The notes beneath the pieces are model-generated. The model did no database searches, had not been told where the DNA came from, and worked only from the letters and a program-made list of their open reading frames with translations. This document shows, piece after piece, positions 30,021-43,445 of a DNA stretch of 64,000 bases (positions are counted from its first letter, which is position 1; each line of letters starts with the position of its first letter). Origin of the DNA: Manis javanica (taxonomy: Eukaryota > Chordata > Mammalia > Pholidota > Manidae); assembly GCF_040802235.1 (NCBI RefSeq), contig NC_133167.1:46926001-46990000 (forward strand), written 5' to 3'. The position numbers were made by a program, and so were the translations under genes.

Positions 30021-33000
30021 ATTTTTCCATCTTACCTAACTGTAAGATTCTGGTAGGACACCACAACATACAAGGAAAGGTTTTTGCTTTTTGTATGTTT
30101 CTTTTATGGAGGATATAAGGTCAGAGAGGTGAAGATACCATGTTCAGAGGCCTAAGTTAATCAGTTTCCTTCCTTAGGTAGCATGCCAGTAATCAGAGCT
30201 AGAGGGGGGCAAGTCCTGTCTTTCCTGTCGTTCCTGTTCTGATAATTAGAGGAATAGCTCCAACTGATTTGGTCTCACTGATTTGATATTAGAAAGTATC
30301 AATTTAAATTGTTTAACATGAACATAAAGACTCTAAATTTTTAAACTAAATGCAATCTTTAATAATTAGTGTCAGAAAAAGCTGTATCTTAACTTCAAAA
30401 CCAGTTTTTTCTTCTCTTAAGAAGTGATTTCCACAGTGGTTTTTATTGGTTTAGTGGGAAGACTGCCATCTACTGAATCAACAATAACTTTTCATGTACT
30501 ACCTGAATAATTCTTCAAAATCAATACTAAAGAGAAGTTAAAGGCATATGTATGAATATATATAAAGTCATATGTATACATATATACAAATACATATATA
30601 TACACACATGCATATGTGTATATAATATTTTATATGATAGTCATTTTACTTTCTCTTTGCCCACTTACCTGTGATTTGCTCTTAGACCTCAGGTATGTTG
30701 AATATGTAATCTTTAGCAATTTAGATATTCATCTAAAAAATCTAATTTGCATACAATTAGATTTATTTATTACAAAGAAATTCAAAATGTTTATCGATTC
30801 TCGATTCCATTGCTTCTTATCAGGTCTTAAGCCGTGATGATGTGTCTGATGATCTAAAACATATTTTTTCTTTGCCCTCTCCCTCATATGTCTGCTCCTC
30901 ACATTTTTTAAATAAATCCAGACCAGACATGGAAAATATAATTTTTCAAACTGATTTTCATAATTTTTGTACTTACTTCACTTTCCTCATGAACATAGGC
31001 CTTATTATCTAAAGAAGTCTGTGTTGCCAGGTTAATAACAATCTGAAAGGACCATCATTCAGGACATCCTTTGTCCTTCAGACACATGATCTTCCTGTCA
31101 AAAGGAAACTGTTTATTTTTTAATTTAATGGTAATCAGTAACAAAGTCTCTAATCATGTGGCTGATTTGTTGAGTGTGTGCCCCTTTCATGAGCTGAGCT
31201 GCTCATTTTTTTCCTCTTGTGCTACGGGACAGCCCAGCTCCAGGAGGCAGCAGGAAAATAGGATGCTCCTTCCTCCTGGTTCTTGTTTGTTTATTAGTTT
31301 TAGTTTCTGGGATATGTCACTCCTTTAGGGGATGAAAATTTGCCCTGGGTTCCCTGATACAAAGGTAGGACTTATTTTTTAACTCAGTTCAGGATCCCAG
31401 GGAGAAGGTTAGTGAGTTTGGTATGGATAATCTTCCCATCTATTTGATTATATAGGTATTACCTTTCTACAAGTATTGCTAGAAAAATGCCATGAAATTC
31501 AAAAAATTCTATTGAGTAGGAATTAAAAAAAAAGTCACTGGGTTTTCATAAATCTACCTTTTTATCTAAGACTTAAAGTCATTATGATGAGACACATTCT
31601 TAAAGCTTAAAAATGATCAGGAAAAAAAGAAGAAAAAATCTACAGTATTTCTCCATTCTAATTAGTTTTGAAATGCTTTAACTATGTAACTATCTGTATA
31701 TTACATAATGAAAACATATAATAACTGATATGTAGTATATGCAAGAAAATTGATTACTTGGTTTCATTTTCATGGATGGTTAAGTCCATAAATATTGCAA
31801 TAGACATGCATGAATATTTACCTCTGTAAAATTTTGTGTTTACAAAGTAATTTTAGTAAAATCCCTATTTGTATGCTCTAATAACAAAAGTTACTTATGC
31901 TATAACTTCCTAGAAATTCTCCAAGTTTGTCATATCTATCTTTGCAATTCAGTTTCCCATCAAAAGTTCAAAATGGCAAGGGAGAAAATGCATTCACAGT
32001 CTTGTTAGAAACCAAGATTTAAAAATGGACAAGATACAAAAGATACAAATTATTCTAGAATAAAGCTATTTCCATTGGGGAAGAATAGAAAATCTCCCAG
32101 GGAAAAATAATAGAAGATATAAATTTGATATGGTTGAAAAATACATTTTGAAGTTGTTGAATTTTTAAATGTGATTCTGCCAAGCACATATATTACCCCA
32201 ACTATTTAAGTATTTAGGCACTCTCAGTATCTCTGACCTACCTCTGTTTTTTACATAACTGAAAGGGCAACAGAGAATCTGGAACTGAAATATGTAGCCT
32301 GAGGCAGTTCAGATAAAAATCTGATACTCAGTTGTTTTTCCTTCATCTCTGAAATGTAAGACTTAGAGTACTTAGTCTCTAAGATCACTGATGTCCAAGT
32401 CTCTGATCCTATAATTCCATGAAATGTCTTTAAATCATCATTATCATTTTCATCATCATCCTGCTTCTTTCTTACTGTTTATCCATCTACAGTTGTAACT
32501 GGGATACTCATTCCGCTCTCTAGTATCTAGTTCTCCTAGGTCAGTCCTGTTAAGTAGAGAGCCCAGGAGTATTTAAGTGTATGATTTTGACATATGAAAA
32601 ATGATTAAGATGCCACAGAAGAAGGAAAGAAAAATATGGAAGTCTACAAGTAGTGATGCAAGATAGAAAAGAAAATTTCCTCATTGAAAGAATGTTCTCT
32701 CATTACTCTGAGCTTTCACCTAATGTTCGATTATTCTCCAGATTCTGTTAGGGGTTCTATTTTCACTTCTCTTCCTCATATTTCTTTGTTCTCTACTAAC
32801 TGCCCATTTATAGCACAAGGGGTAGGCTTGCAATTGTTCTAGCTCCTCCAATATACATTTAACTTTTACCACCAACATTCTTACCAGCACTTGTGTCAGC
32901 TTTATCTTATGCCCATGAGCTGGTTCTGTTTGTAGAACTTGTGATGCAAGGGTGATTATAGGACCCAACAGTGGGGGAGACAACTTTCTTGTGATTTGAG

Positions 33001-34154
33001 TGTAAGACTAGAGGTTAGGAAACTCGTGTTTTTAAACTCAGTTCTGCCAGACAAATAATTTGTCAAACATAGAGTCAAGCATATATGAGTATGTACACCA
33101 AAGTTTATGCAAATATTCTTTTCTTCTCCTCTTTGTAATAGCTATAAATATTCTGTTACCATATCTCAATGTGGGGATAATACTAGTTTACTCAATTCAT
33201 TGGGTTTCTTTAATGCCTCCTAAATTCTAAGGACAAAGGTTGCTCTGAGGAGTGGCTTGGGGGAAAAGATGCTGGTCATAGTTGATTTCAATTATTCTAT
33301 TTAGGTTATGTAGATGCAACTCTCGGGTATTGCTTTTCCAGTGGGATTTGTGCTATAACAATAGGTTATTCAACACTGATTAAAGCTAGTCCTGGTAACT
33401 ATATTAACCGAGAAGACATATTTAAACAAATTGTCTAAGTCCTAACAAGGCTTCATAATAATGCTATGCTTCAAATATAAAGAAAACATGCTCCTTTTGT
33501 TTCTTTGACCTACAAGTAGGAAAAAAGTTTGATGGAAATATTGATGACTTTAGCTTTTTGAACTTTATTCACAGGCTGTGTTTGGGGGAGAAATTAAAAT
33601 ATCCATTGTCTAAGTGAACAAAAATAGGAACTTTTAAATTATGAATTGGGTTAACATCTGTTGGGCAAACTGTTTGCTTAGCCTTATTTTAACATTTCAT
33701 TTCCCTCGCTACTCCCTCTGTCTCTCTTGCACATCTGGGAATGTGGTGAGAGCACCACAGGGGCAATTATAAAGCCAGAGTCCAGTTAAGGACCCTGAAT
33801 TTTCCATTTTTAGCCTCTGTTGCAGCATAAGGGTGTCCCAAGAGTGGTCTGTGTGGACTCCACAGGAAGAATGATCTTGATTTAAAATACAAATAAAACC
33901 AAAGTTACAAAATACCAAACAGAGAGTTTAAAAGGCCAATGGACACAAAACAAACAAAACTATAGTCATTTTAAAAATGCTATTGAAATTGTTGAAATAT
34001 TTTCCTTTGAAAAACGGAGTACCATCTACAAGAGAAATATTTCAGAAACAAGAGTTAAGCGTTAAAACATTCTAGTGGAAATTGGTACAAATACGCAGTA
34101 TATAGAAATTATACAGAAAGGGTAGAGTCTTTGATGTACATAAGCTCGGGGTTC
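30021..34154. other. Non-genic AT-rich stretch with an AT/GT simple tract
   Basis: Alternating purine-pyrimidine tract at 30545-30640 (ATATATACACACATGCATATG style). The remainder holds no feature I can support, including an 87-codon minus reading at 32720-32983 with no family resemblance. Confidence 0.45.
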
Positions 34155-34345
34155 CTACCCTGGCTCTGCCACTTCCTGGTGTTGCCTCAGAGCAAATCAC
34201 ATACCTCCGTTAAGCCTCAGTTTCTTCACATGCTAAATGGGGATATGATGATGATAAAGAGCATAATGATGATATTTACTTTATAGGGTTATTGGAGGAT
34301 TTAATACAATAATGCATCCATATGCTTATCATGATCTGTGGCATG
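34155..34345 (+). repeat. MIR SINE
   Basis: CCTGGCTCTGCCACTTCCTGG, CTCCGTTAAGCCTCAGTTTC, AAATGGGGATATGATGATGA and TATAGGGTTATTGGAGGATT follow the MIR consensus on the + strand. Confidence 0.8.
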
Positions 34346-34739
34346 TAATATTATTACAATTATTACCACAAATATTACTAATATCTGCTGGTTATATGAG
34401 ATTGTTGAAGAGGACCATGATTACTGACGATACATGGTAGCATCAAAGAAAGATTTAATAAATCCCTACAGGAAACTGTGGCAATGATTTTTATGATGAA
34501 ACGGGAAGCAAAGTGACTTGCCAAACAGCATGTAAGGGGGCCATTCAGTGAAGGTGAAACCATTATTTGGTTTGTTTTGACTCTCTGGAATAGTCATGGT
34601 TCTGGCGCTGCAGGAGCATTCTGGTAAGGCATGACAGTTGTCCATATTTTTCTGAAAAGACCTCAAAGTGTTCCACTGTGTTTAGGTATTAGACCTGAAG
34701 AGGTAAACCTTAGTGATATGCCAGAGAGTTAAACACCAG
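34346..34739. other. Non-genic stretch
   Basis: No supported feature. Confidence 0.4.
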
Positions 34740-35335
34740 TCATTCCTCTCCAAACTTTCCAGTCTTATCTTCTCCAAAATTCCTCTGCAGGATGCCAGTT
34801 AATATTTTTTTCTAAAAATTTAAAACTGATCAGGGTAATCCCCTACTTTAGAAGGGTTCAAAAGGCTCCCAGTGCTGTCAGTGTAAACCCCAAAGCATCC
34901 TACAATGTTCCTTGAAATTGCCCTCATTGTTCCAGCCTCACCTGGGACCACTCCCCTGCATGCCCCAGCCTATCAGGTTAGTAAGATGCCCTGATACCCT
35001 GAGGTCTCCCTTGCTTCTATTACCTGACCTCCTCTTTGAACACACTGCCTCCAGGCCTTGGACAGATAATTTCCATTTTTTTTCATCTTTTCAGACTTGG
35101 TTCAACCACATTCTTCCTTGGGAAAGAATTTCCTCTCCTTACTCCCACTCTACTCCAGCCTGTGAGGGGCACACAGGCGTGCAATTCCCTACCTTCATGA
35201 AACTTTGACATATTTGTACCTCAGTATTTCCTCACTGGATTGTGAGCTTTTGAAGTCAAGAATAATGAAATGTCTTGCTCATTTCTTATAGTATACTCTT
35301 AATAAATATCACAGGGAAGAATGAACTGTTCTTAT
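34740..35335 (+). mobile_element. L2 LINE fragment
   Basis: The block order fits the L2 3' end: TCAAAAGGCTCCCAGTGCTG, a GTAAACCCCAAAGCATCCTA block, a CCTCACCTGGGACCACTCCC block, GAACACACTGCCTCCAGGCCTT, TTGTGAGCTTTTGAAGTCAAGAA and a terminal AATAAATATCACAGGGAAGAATGAA. Degenerate, no coding capacity. Confidence 0.7.
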
Positions 35336-37429
35336 GAAACTCTTTTAGACCTGACTTGTATATCAAAATGAATATTCACAGTTTCTGATTTTTTTATTCC
35401 TTTGAACAAATACTAGCCTATTCCCCAATGGTAAGACTCTTTGAGCCATAGGTCTTAAAAACATAAATTGAGAACAAGCCTAAGAAAGTCATGTACCTGC
35501 TATATACACCATAGGATCTGGCAGGAGTACAACTTGGATTATTTAATTATAGCTTCAAAGAGCACTTCAGACAAGGACCTCATGCATTATATTTGAAGAG
35601 TATTATCAACTTGGTTCTTATTGCAGTGTTAGAGGTCTGGGTCTGCCCTTTACAGAAAAACAACATGTAGGATTCATCAAGATTAGTTGATGTTTTAGTT
35701 ATCATAAAGTGTACCATTGGCATTTGATAAATGTAACATGATGATATAATCTAAGCCTGATTTTAGATAAATCCTTGCTAAATGGAAAAATTAACTGCCT
35801 GTGTCTATCCTGGCATCTGTTTGTGTGTCCTCACTGCTCTTGGTTTGAGCATTACTGCATGTGACCAAGGGACAGACCCTTTCAGAAAGATTACACAGTT
35901 TGGTCATTGCCCTCTGAAACTCCCTCCCAAACATCTGCACTCACTAATGTAACAGATTTGGCTGCCATTTCATTGTTCTGTCAAGTTCTTAATTTCCAAA
36001 TAACATTAAAAAATTTTTTTTGCACAACTTTGTGTTGTTATTCACATCTTTAAAATTGGTGTTAAAAGTGTGTTCATTCCCATATTTCTCAGTCCTTTAA
36101 AAAAGATAGGATGCCTTTAAATACAAATATGTGGATATAGAACTATAGGGGCAAAGGAGAAAATTCTAAGAAAAAATAACCCAAGATAGTTTTTATCCTG
36201 TTGAGAGGGCAACTGAACAGTTAGTAAGAATATTTTATTGCCATTGACCTGATTCATACATGCTTCTTACTTTGTTTTCTGTACAATACCCCTCTTCATG
36301 TGGTGAGTTCCATGTGCAGAAGAAATGTATTCAGTCATAGGAATATGAAACTATGCCCAACTGTATTCTACAATGGGAAAATAGCCATAAATATAAAGGG
36401 AGTCAAGGCATTCAATTATTGCTCCCTTTTCTTTGAAGTAAAATTATATTTTGATTGTCCAATTGAAAATACAGTAGCTTATCTGTTCAGAATAAATTTG
36501 TAACCTATCAGAAAGCCATTCATTGCCTGGGAAATATCATTTTCCCCCAATTATGCTACTCAATGTGTTTAATCATTAACCTGAAAAGAAGAAATTCAGT
36601 TAAAGAAAAAAGGAATCATAAGTTTTCATTGTTATTGCTGAATTATCTCTTGATTAGTATTATGGTAAGTGCTGAATGGGGGAGAAAAACAGCTTTCTTT
36701 TTTTTCCTAAAAGTAGAAGCTTGAGGTCCTCTCTACAAGTTGATATCAAATACCAAATATTTATTTAAAATAATAGAGAAGTTTCTCCCCACCAAAAACA
36801 AAGGACATATTGAAATTTAGAATTGAGAATAAAGTTGTAGCTCTGATTTCTTATATAATCCTTGATTTCTTACTTGTTTCTTTAAATGAAAGATAAACAA
36901 TTTTGAGACCCCAAAAATGTTCTTCTGCTGAGTTTCTTGGGATTCAAATATAAATGAAAATAATATATTCAAAGCCCAGATAAAAATGAATCATATTTTT
37001 TGATTTTGACTTTGGACTAACATGGTTTCAAACTGGAAAAAGAAAGTGTAAGTTCCATTAAATAGTTTCTAAATGTATTTTAAAAACTCATTTTGACTGG
37101 CAAGTGCCATTAGTAATTAAAACCAAAATCAGATCTCAAGCCCATCTTGTCTTAAACAAATGTTATTCTTATGAATAGTAAGAAAATGATCATGAATTAA
37201 ATGGTAAATATTATAAGCCTCTTATTAAATTTAGATTCCAAAAATATTTGGATCTTTTTTTTTTACATTCTGTATAAACTGATTGACTAGTAGAGTTTAG
37301 ATATAATTAACCATGTTATTTTTGCTCACAAGAGCCCTAGATACTATAGAGGATTTCCAAGATTAGATTGTTTTTGTCACTAGGATGCCTAGAGGGAAAA
37401 CATACATGCTCAAACACTTGTATATTTAC
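35336..37429. other. Non-genic AT-rich stretch
   Basis: No supported feature. The segment 36000-37300 is very AT-rich. Confidence 0.4.
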
Positions 37430-37565
37430 CCATTTTTAAAAATACATTTATTGGGCACCTCCTATAAGTTCCTGGTCCAGTGGTAAACAGTAAGGATATC
37501 AAAATGAGTTAGATACACCCCTTCACTTGAGCTCAGTCGAGTGGGGGAGACCAATAGCTATATGA
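37430..37565 (+). repeat. Old interspersed repeat fragment, family not named
   Basis: CATTTATTGGGCACCTCCTATAAG, a TGGTAAACAGTAAGGATATC block and GTGGGGGAGACCAATA resemble a widespread mammalian repeat also represented at 50955-51180. Confidence 0.45.
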
Positions 37566-40500
37566 AATAGAAGAAGGACATTTACTAAAAAAAAAAAACA
37601 CTTGAGACTATAAAAATTCAAGGCTAACTTCTGTGTGCTGTTTTAATTACTTTGTTTCCACAAGCAAAACTTCCTTTGGCCTTTCTTGTATAAATAGTGA
37701 AATACTAAATTCTGCATGTCCTTGTAGGCAGCTGGTGAGAACTCTCTTAAGAGGTTATATATCAGTGTCTATAGGTTTCCTTTTGAAACCAGGTTTAAAG
37801 AAAAAATACTAGACCAGAGATAGATAGTACAAATGTCTGAGGGTAACTGAATGCTTCTTTTCCCATTTTGCTTTTCCCATTGTTCCATCTTCTTTCCCTC
37901 TGAATGGTTGCTTATTGTATATATTTTTAAATTTCGATATATGGAGGAGATAGGCCTGAAAACATTTTATGAAACATAATTATAAGATACCACAAATGCC
38001 TCAAGAAGAGGAAGAGGGCTTAAAAGAAAGAACAAACCTACAACTAAATCTTCATATTTCACATCCAGGAATTCAAGTGCCTCGGCCTGATGGAGTGGTA
38101 AAAGAAACAGGTGAGAATGCAGAGGAACTGTGGGTTTCAAAGTACATGGAGTTCTTGGGAAGTGGAAAGCCTGATGGTGGAAAGATCAGGCTCTTGAGAA
38201 AAAAGTGCAAAAATTTAGGTATGTTTAATGTTGGGAGATGACAAGATTTCACAACCAGTTACTTTTTTTATTTAACCTGATTTGTTGTGGTTTAGAACAA
38301 CGTTTTCTGCATTACTTTAATAAATCTTATGTGGATTCAGAAAGCCTGATTCTGAGGCACTATCTGAAAGAGACAGTCCAGTGTGGATTTATAAACTCTC
38401 CTTTCCCAAAGCTACCCCTTTTGAACTTTCTTTGGAGGAGACTGGAAGTGAGTGTGCGCAGAAGGGGGGTGGATATAAATGTGTTTTTCTAAGCAATTTC
38501 CCTTTAATTAAAAATATGTTTTGGATTTATATTTATTTACACTTGAATTATCAAAATGTTCCTTTGGAAGAATTTTTTCCCTCTGAGGCATCTTAACTCA
38601 CCCTCCCGGAAGCCACATTTTGCCATAAGTAGAAAAACTCCACACCAAGAAGTTGGAGTTTTGTTCCAGACTCTAACCCTACAATTTTGTGTGGGTTTTT
38701 AGACTTGGCAAAATGCATGATCCCATCCCTAATCACAATTCATAATAGTACAGTGTGTGACAGTGAGGGCAGAAGGACTCTCCTGAAATTACCAATACAT
38801 CCACCTGGGACAGTTGTCTGTGTTTTACTGTTCCTTCTGGTCACTGATCCCAGGGAGAATTTTCCCTCCAAACAGACCTTTCTTTGTCCCCAGGATATTA
38901 GAAAAACAGAGACCCTGAAGCCTGCTCACAGTGTATCTCATACTTTAAAATTACAGGCCTAATTACAGAGATGTTCATCTCACTGCCTGCCATTTGTTTT
39001 GGCTGTACAAGTTGCATCTGCTCTGATTCTTGGGACCTGCAACATATTCCATCTAGGGTATGCCCACAAAGCTCTCTGTATGACCCACTGGGTTCTTTAC
39101 CCAAGAGACAGTTTACTTGTGAGTTTTCTTTTCTCAAAGGTAGAGTGTAAAACAGACAAAATAGAAATTGCATCACTGACTTTGAGGATTTTTAACTATC
39201 TCATTTCTTTATTAGGAAAAAGAAGGGTTTTCTCTGAGTCATTCCCAGTGGAGCCAAAGATTATTTTCTCTGAGGGTTTAGGTGAAGGCCTGGTTAATCC
39301 TGACAGTCTCTTAACTTTGCTAGTTTTGCTTCCTGTAAATATAGACCAGCCAGGCCTTCTAGATAACGTGCACTCCACCCTCGAGGATGGGCCGATGGGC
39401 TGACAGCCTTAGCTTGATTGTTAACCACAACCTCTAAACCTCCGCAGATCAAAGCCCAGGTCTTTTACTGCTTCTAATGACATATGAGGAGAGAGCAAAA
39501 GCAACAAAACAATGCAAGTAATAGGAGCATCTTTAAAAGGTATTTGTTAGCACTTACCCCAGGGACTTAAGTATTATTTAGAGGAAACATTATAATTGTG
39601 GTGAAATTATAGATTACCACTTTTTCTCAGACTTCCTACAGTTAACCTCTACCCATTATGCTCCTATATTTGGAATAGTCCACTGAGGTACTTGGAGGAA
39701 GGCCATTAGCTCAGTCCTCACAACCAGAGTTCTAGACCAAAGAAAGAGAGAGAAGAGAGAAAAACTTTTATGGTAATTCTCATTTCATAAAGTGTCATGT
39801 TATTTATAGAAAAATGAGACAGTAAAGTGTGCTCTCTTTTAAATCTGGCCTTTACTGCATCCTGTAATTTATGGTAATATAATAAGTGATTTGAAAATGA
39901 AGATTTGAGACATTTCAGCATTAGTGTTTTTAAGACAAAACAAACATTCAAAATAAAACCTAAACCACCAAAGTGAACTCTATCATTAAATGCCTACTTT
40001 TTGCTAAATTTGTAGTTATGGCAGCTCAAAATCTCAAACTCTTCAATTGTGACCTCTGGCAAAGTAAAAATAATTGTATTATTTTCTGTGGCACAAGGGC
40101 ATTATGGCCCATTATTTTTTTCCTCCCTCAAGTCCAAGTGGATTTGCATCAGCTGCTATTAAATGGGATTAATGAACTTAGAGGAATTTAAATAACAGTA
40201 TGATATTTCAGAGATGAACAAACTGCCTATAATATTTCAGCCTCCTGATTCTGAATTATTTCAGCTTTGTCTCATCAAGGCTCATTGAATCTTATTCCAT
40301 TGTCCATTTATAAATCAGTATGAACTTTTTAGCTTGCAGGAAATAAATTAAATTCAAAAACCCACTTTCCTGCCCATGGTATGCAATCTACTAACATACT
40401 ATTGTGCCAAAAATTAATGTGAGAAATACTGTAAATAATAAATGCCAGACAGTTCAATTGAGATCATTAATGCTGTGAAACAACTCTCTCACCTTCATTT

Positions 40501-41054
40501 ATTATGTTTTCTGTCATTTAAGAAGAGAGTACTGCCTGTCTCAAGGCCTATGATATGGTCTAAGAGGAGGAGGAGGAGAAATCCCTAAAGTTAGGGACAT
40601 AACAGCAGACTCCCTTTCCACTCCTACCCCCAAATCACCATTCCCCATTCTCTTGTCTGGGTGGGCTTCTGTGAAATGTTTTTATAACATTATGTGCTCA
40701 TTTTATCTTTGCACTCTTAAATTGTTCATTTCTCTTATGAGCTTTCTAGATAACTAATCTTATTCCAGAGCCTCTTAGATTCATCAATGGGACAAAAGAG
40801 ATCCTGCTTCCTAGCCCATCTTTAGAAATAAAGTTGTTTCCATGAAAAAAAATAGAGACATCTGTTAATAAAGTCATTGAAAATTTTAGGTTTTGTACGG
40901 AGTCTAAAGCAATTCTAGCATCATCACCTTAAAGTTTAATACTCATGGTCAAATTTCTCTACTAAAACATCTTCTGGGCCAAAGGTTCTGCTTCCTCCTC
41001 TTGAGATGTACAAGAAATATCTGTGGAATTAATATGAATTGAAAGGGATTGGTA
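37566..41054. other. Non-genic stretch
   Basis: Readings of 60-134 codons occur (such as 37969-38241 and 38999-39403), but none resembles a known family or has supporting splice or codon signals. Confidence 0.4.
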
Positions 41055-41220
41055 TAGATTACTGGTTCTCAAATTTGAGCACATGCCAGAATCATTGGAA
41101 GGCTTATTAAAATACAGATTTCTGGAATAACTCATTTGATCAGGGATATAGCCTGAGAATTTGTATTTCTAATGAAATATTGCTGATGCTGCTAGTTTGG
41201 GGACCACCCTGGAATATCTA
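41055..41220. mobile_element. MER5A-type hAT-Charlie relic
   Basis: TGGTTCTCAAATTTGAGCAC, CAGAATCATTGGAAGGCTTATT, AGCCTGAGAATTTGTATTTCTAA and GATGCTGCTAGTTTGGGGACCAC match the MER5A order. Confidence 0.8.
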
Positions 41221-42439
41221 AGATATCTGTGATATACATTAAAGAGAATCTTGTATTTTGTCATTGAATGGTAAAGACATTTCAAGTTGTTGTGAGAGTA
41301 TCCTTAGGAATTAAGTACATTTTGTTGATTCATTATTCTGTCATTTCACTAAACTAGTATTCTCACTGATTGAAGAGGTAGGTCTGACTGCTTTATGGAT
41401 CATTGTAAAAAAGAAATCTTTATTCCACCAGCTTAAAGAATTCGCTTAATTAGAGAGTTCTTTCCATGCAGTTCCCTTGCTCTTGTGTTTTTTTTTCTAA
41501 TGTTTCATGAATCTTTTGTCTGTCTTCCAGTATTTAAAAGCAGGCAGATGTAAGGAACCATTAAAATTTGCCCCACCATTTAAGGTGTTACACAATCTTG
41601 TAATAGATAACCCAAATAATAAACCTAGTCTCACAAATTTTAAAGAGGCTAAGTTCAGTGTGAAGGATTTTGTCTCCATTGTTTCATAGAAGCACGTGGA
41701 ATGCAGACTGCCCCTGGGTGCCTCAGTCCTCAGCAAAACAACCTCTCCTGGTTCTGCAGAAAGTCTGACTCTTCAGTGTTCACAATCCCTGTGTTACCTC
41801 AATTCATGTTTTTGGGCTGCTCTGTGGACACTGCCTGTCACTAATTTGATTGCAAATACTAGAACCAGTGCTCCAAATAGGCACAGTCTAACTCTGCCAT
41901 CCACAGGTCATGATTCAGGCTGTGAAATGGGTGATCCAAAGAAAGCCCAGCATCTGGGTACAAAGCTCTCTGTACATCCCCAACCTATGAGGTTAGTGAC
42001 CATTTATGACACACATTTAGCATTCATACTGTTCAGTATCACTCTGTGGTGTCCTAAGAAAGGAGCTCCATTTCCTCAGGTGTTAAGTATCCCTTTTGGT
42101 CCAAATGTCTGAAATGTCTACTGTCTATTTAAGCTGTGGAAAGACCTACAGCTGCCTTTTGGAAACATCTACAAACAGTATCAGCCCAATGGTTGCCATC
42201 ATCAGGGATATGAGAAGGGTCACACCTTTGCAGAAGCTGTGGAAAGGGACCACCAGCAAATCTGGTTTCACACAAAAGCTCTGAATATTTGTATGAAACT
42301 TGTGAAGCAGAGGATTGAGGATGTTGTACATAGACATTGTATCTAAGTCACCTTATCACTGTTTTCCTCACAATAGATAAATTGTATCCCAAGTGGCCAA
42401 AGAATGAAACTCTGAGACCATCCCCTAAAATTTAGCTGC
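41221..42439. other. Non-genic stretch
   Basis: A 138-codon reading at 41696-42112 and a weak zinc-finger-like reading at 42096-42284 are not supported as genes. Confidence 0.4.
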
Positions 42440-42580
42440 CTAGAGTGTGGTTGGCAGGTCTGTAGCGTGAGCATCCCCTGAAGCCTATCAGAAATGCAGC
42501 ATCTAACTCAGAATCTACACCTTAACAAGATCTGTAGTAATCCATATGTATAGTTAAACTTGAGAGGCATGTTCTAAAGC
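42440..42580. mobile_element. MER5-type relic (partial)
   Basis: GCATCCCCTGAAGCCTATCAGAAATGCAG and CTCAGAATCTACACCTTAACAAGATC follow MER5 order. Partial and diverged. Confidence 0.55.
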
Positions 42581-42739
42581 ATTTGTTCTTAAAATGTGGG
42601 CTATAGACCACCTTAGCACCACCTGGGTTGCTTCTTAAAAATTCCTGTTTTGTTCACCATCTGGGTCCAATTTAGATTTCTTTTCATCAGAATTTATGGG
42701 GGTGATGCTCAAGAGTTTGGATTTTACACAAATACTGTA
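42581..42739. mobile_element. Possible MER5-type relic
   Basis: GTTCTTAAAATGTGGGCTATAGACC and CACCTGGGTTGCTTCTTAAAAATTC fit a diverged MER5 end. Weak. Confidence 0.4.
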
Positions 42740-42905
42740 GGTCCTTGATGCTGAAAATGTGGCCAAAGATTGACAGAATCAGCATCACCAGGGAGCTTGT
42801 TAGAAATTCAGACTCTCAGGCCCTACCTGCAACCTGTTGCATCACTACCTACAGTTTAACAAGACCCTAGGTGATGCCTGTGCACATCAAACTTCAGAAA
42901 GCATT
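42740..42905. mobile_element. MER5A-type hAT-Charlie relic
   Basis: TGAAAATGTGGCCAAAGATTGACAG, CAGCATCACCAGGGAGCTTGTTAGAAATTCAGA, CTCAGGCCCTACC and AACAAGACCCTAGGTGATGCC match MER5A. Confidence 0.8.
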
Positions 42906-43199
42906 ACTCCACGTGATTTTTATACATACTAAACTTGAAAAAATATTCTGTTCTAAAATACATAATATTGTGGTAGGCATTAAAAAAAAAATGCTTTGCG
43001 ATGTTCTCCTGTAACTTTCAATGACAAAAAAAGCACTTGACATCCAGGCTCACTCCTAACACTTGCAGAGGCTGGGACAAGCAGAGGCCCATACACCACG
43101 TGTCTAAATATTTAAGTTTTTAATCAAGTGTAGAACACATTAGAACCAAGCCTGGTGACTTTCTCAACATACCATACCGCAAGGCCATGCAGAATCTGC
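42906..43199. other. Non-genic stretch
   Basis: Nothing supported. A-run near 42987. Confidence 0.4.
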
Positions 43200-43445
43200 C
43201 CAAGAGCATGGAATCTGAAATTTTGCCTATCCAGGTTCATAAGTTAGATCCACTACTTACTCTCTGTGTGACCATCAGCAAGTCATTAGCCCCCATTTTT
43301 ATTGTCAGTGGTTGAGGATAATGATGAGAGCACCTCATAGGATTATTGTGAGAATGAAATAAAAATACACATTTAAAGTAATTAATGCAATACCTAAAAT
43401 ATGGAAATCCTCAGGAAATGCCAGGTATTTTCATTATAGATTATT
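43200..43445 (+). repeat. MIR SINE
   Basis: AGCATGGAATCTGAAATTTTGCC, ACTTACTCTCTGTGTGACC, ATTAGCCCCCATTTTTATTG and CACCTCATAGGATTATTGTGAGAATGAAAT are the MIR core on the + strand. Confidence 0.75.

Noticed and set aside
32720..32983. 87-codon minus-strand reading
   Set aside because: No family resemblance, no splice or promoter context, length compatible with chance.
37969..38241. 90-codon + reading rich in Glu and Lys
   Set aside because: No recognisable domain and AT-rich surroundings; likely chance.
42096..42284. Zinc-finger-like reading with CGKTYS and KSGFTQKL
   Set aside because: No His pair or HTGEKP-like linker and only one plausible Cys arrangement; too weak for a ZNF pseudogene call.
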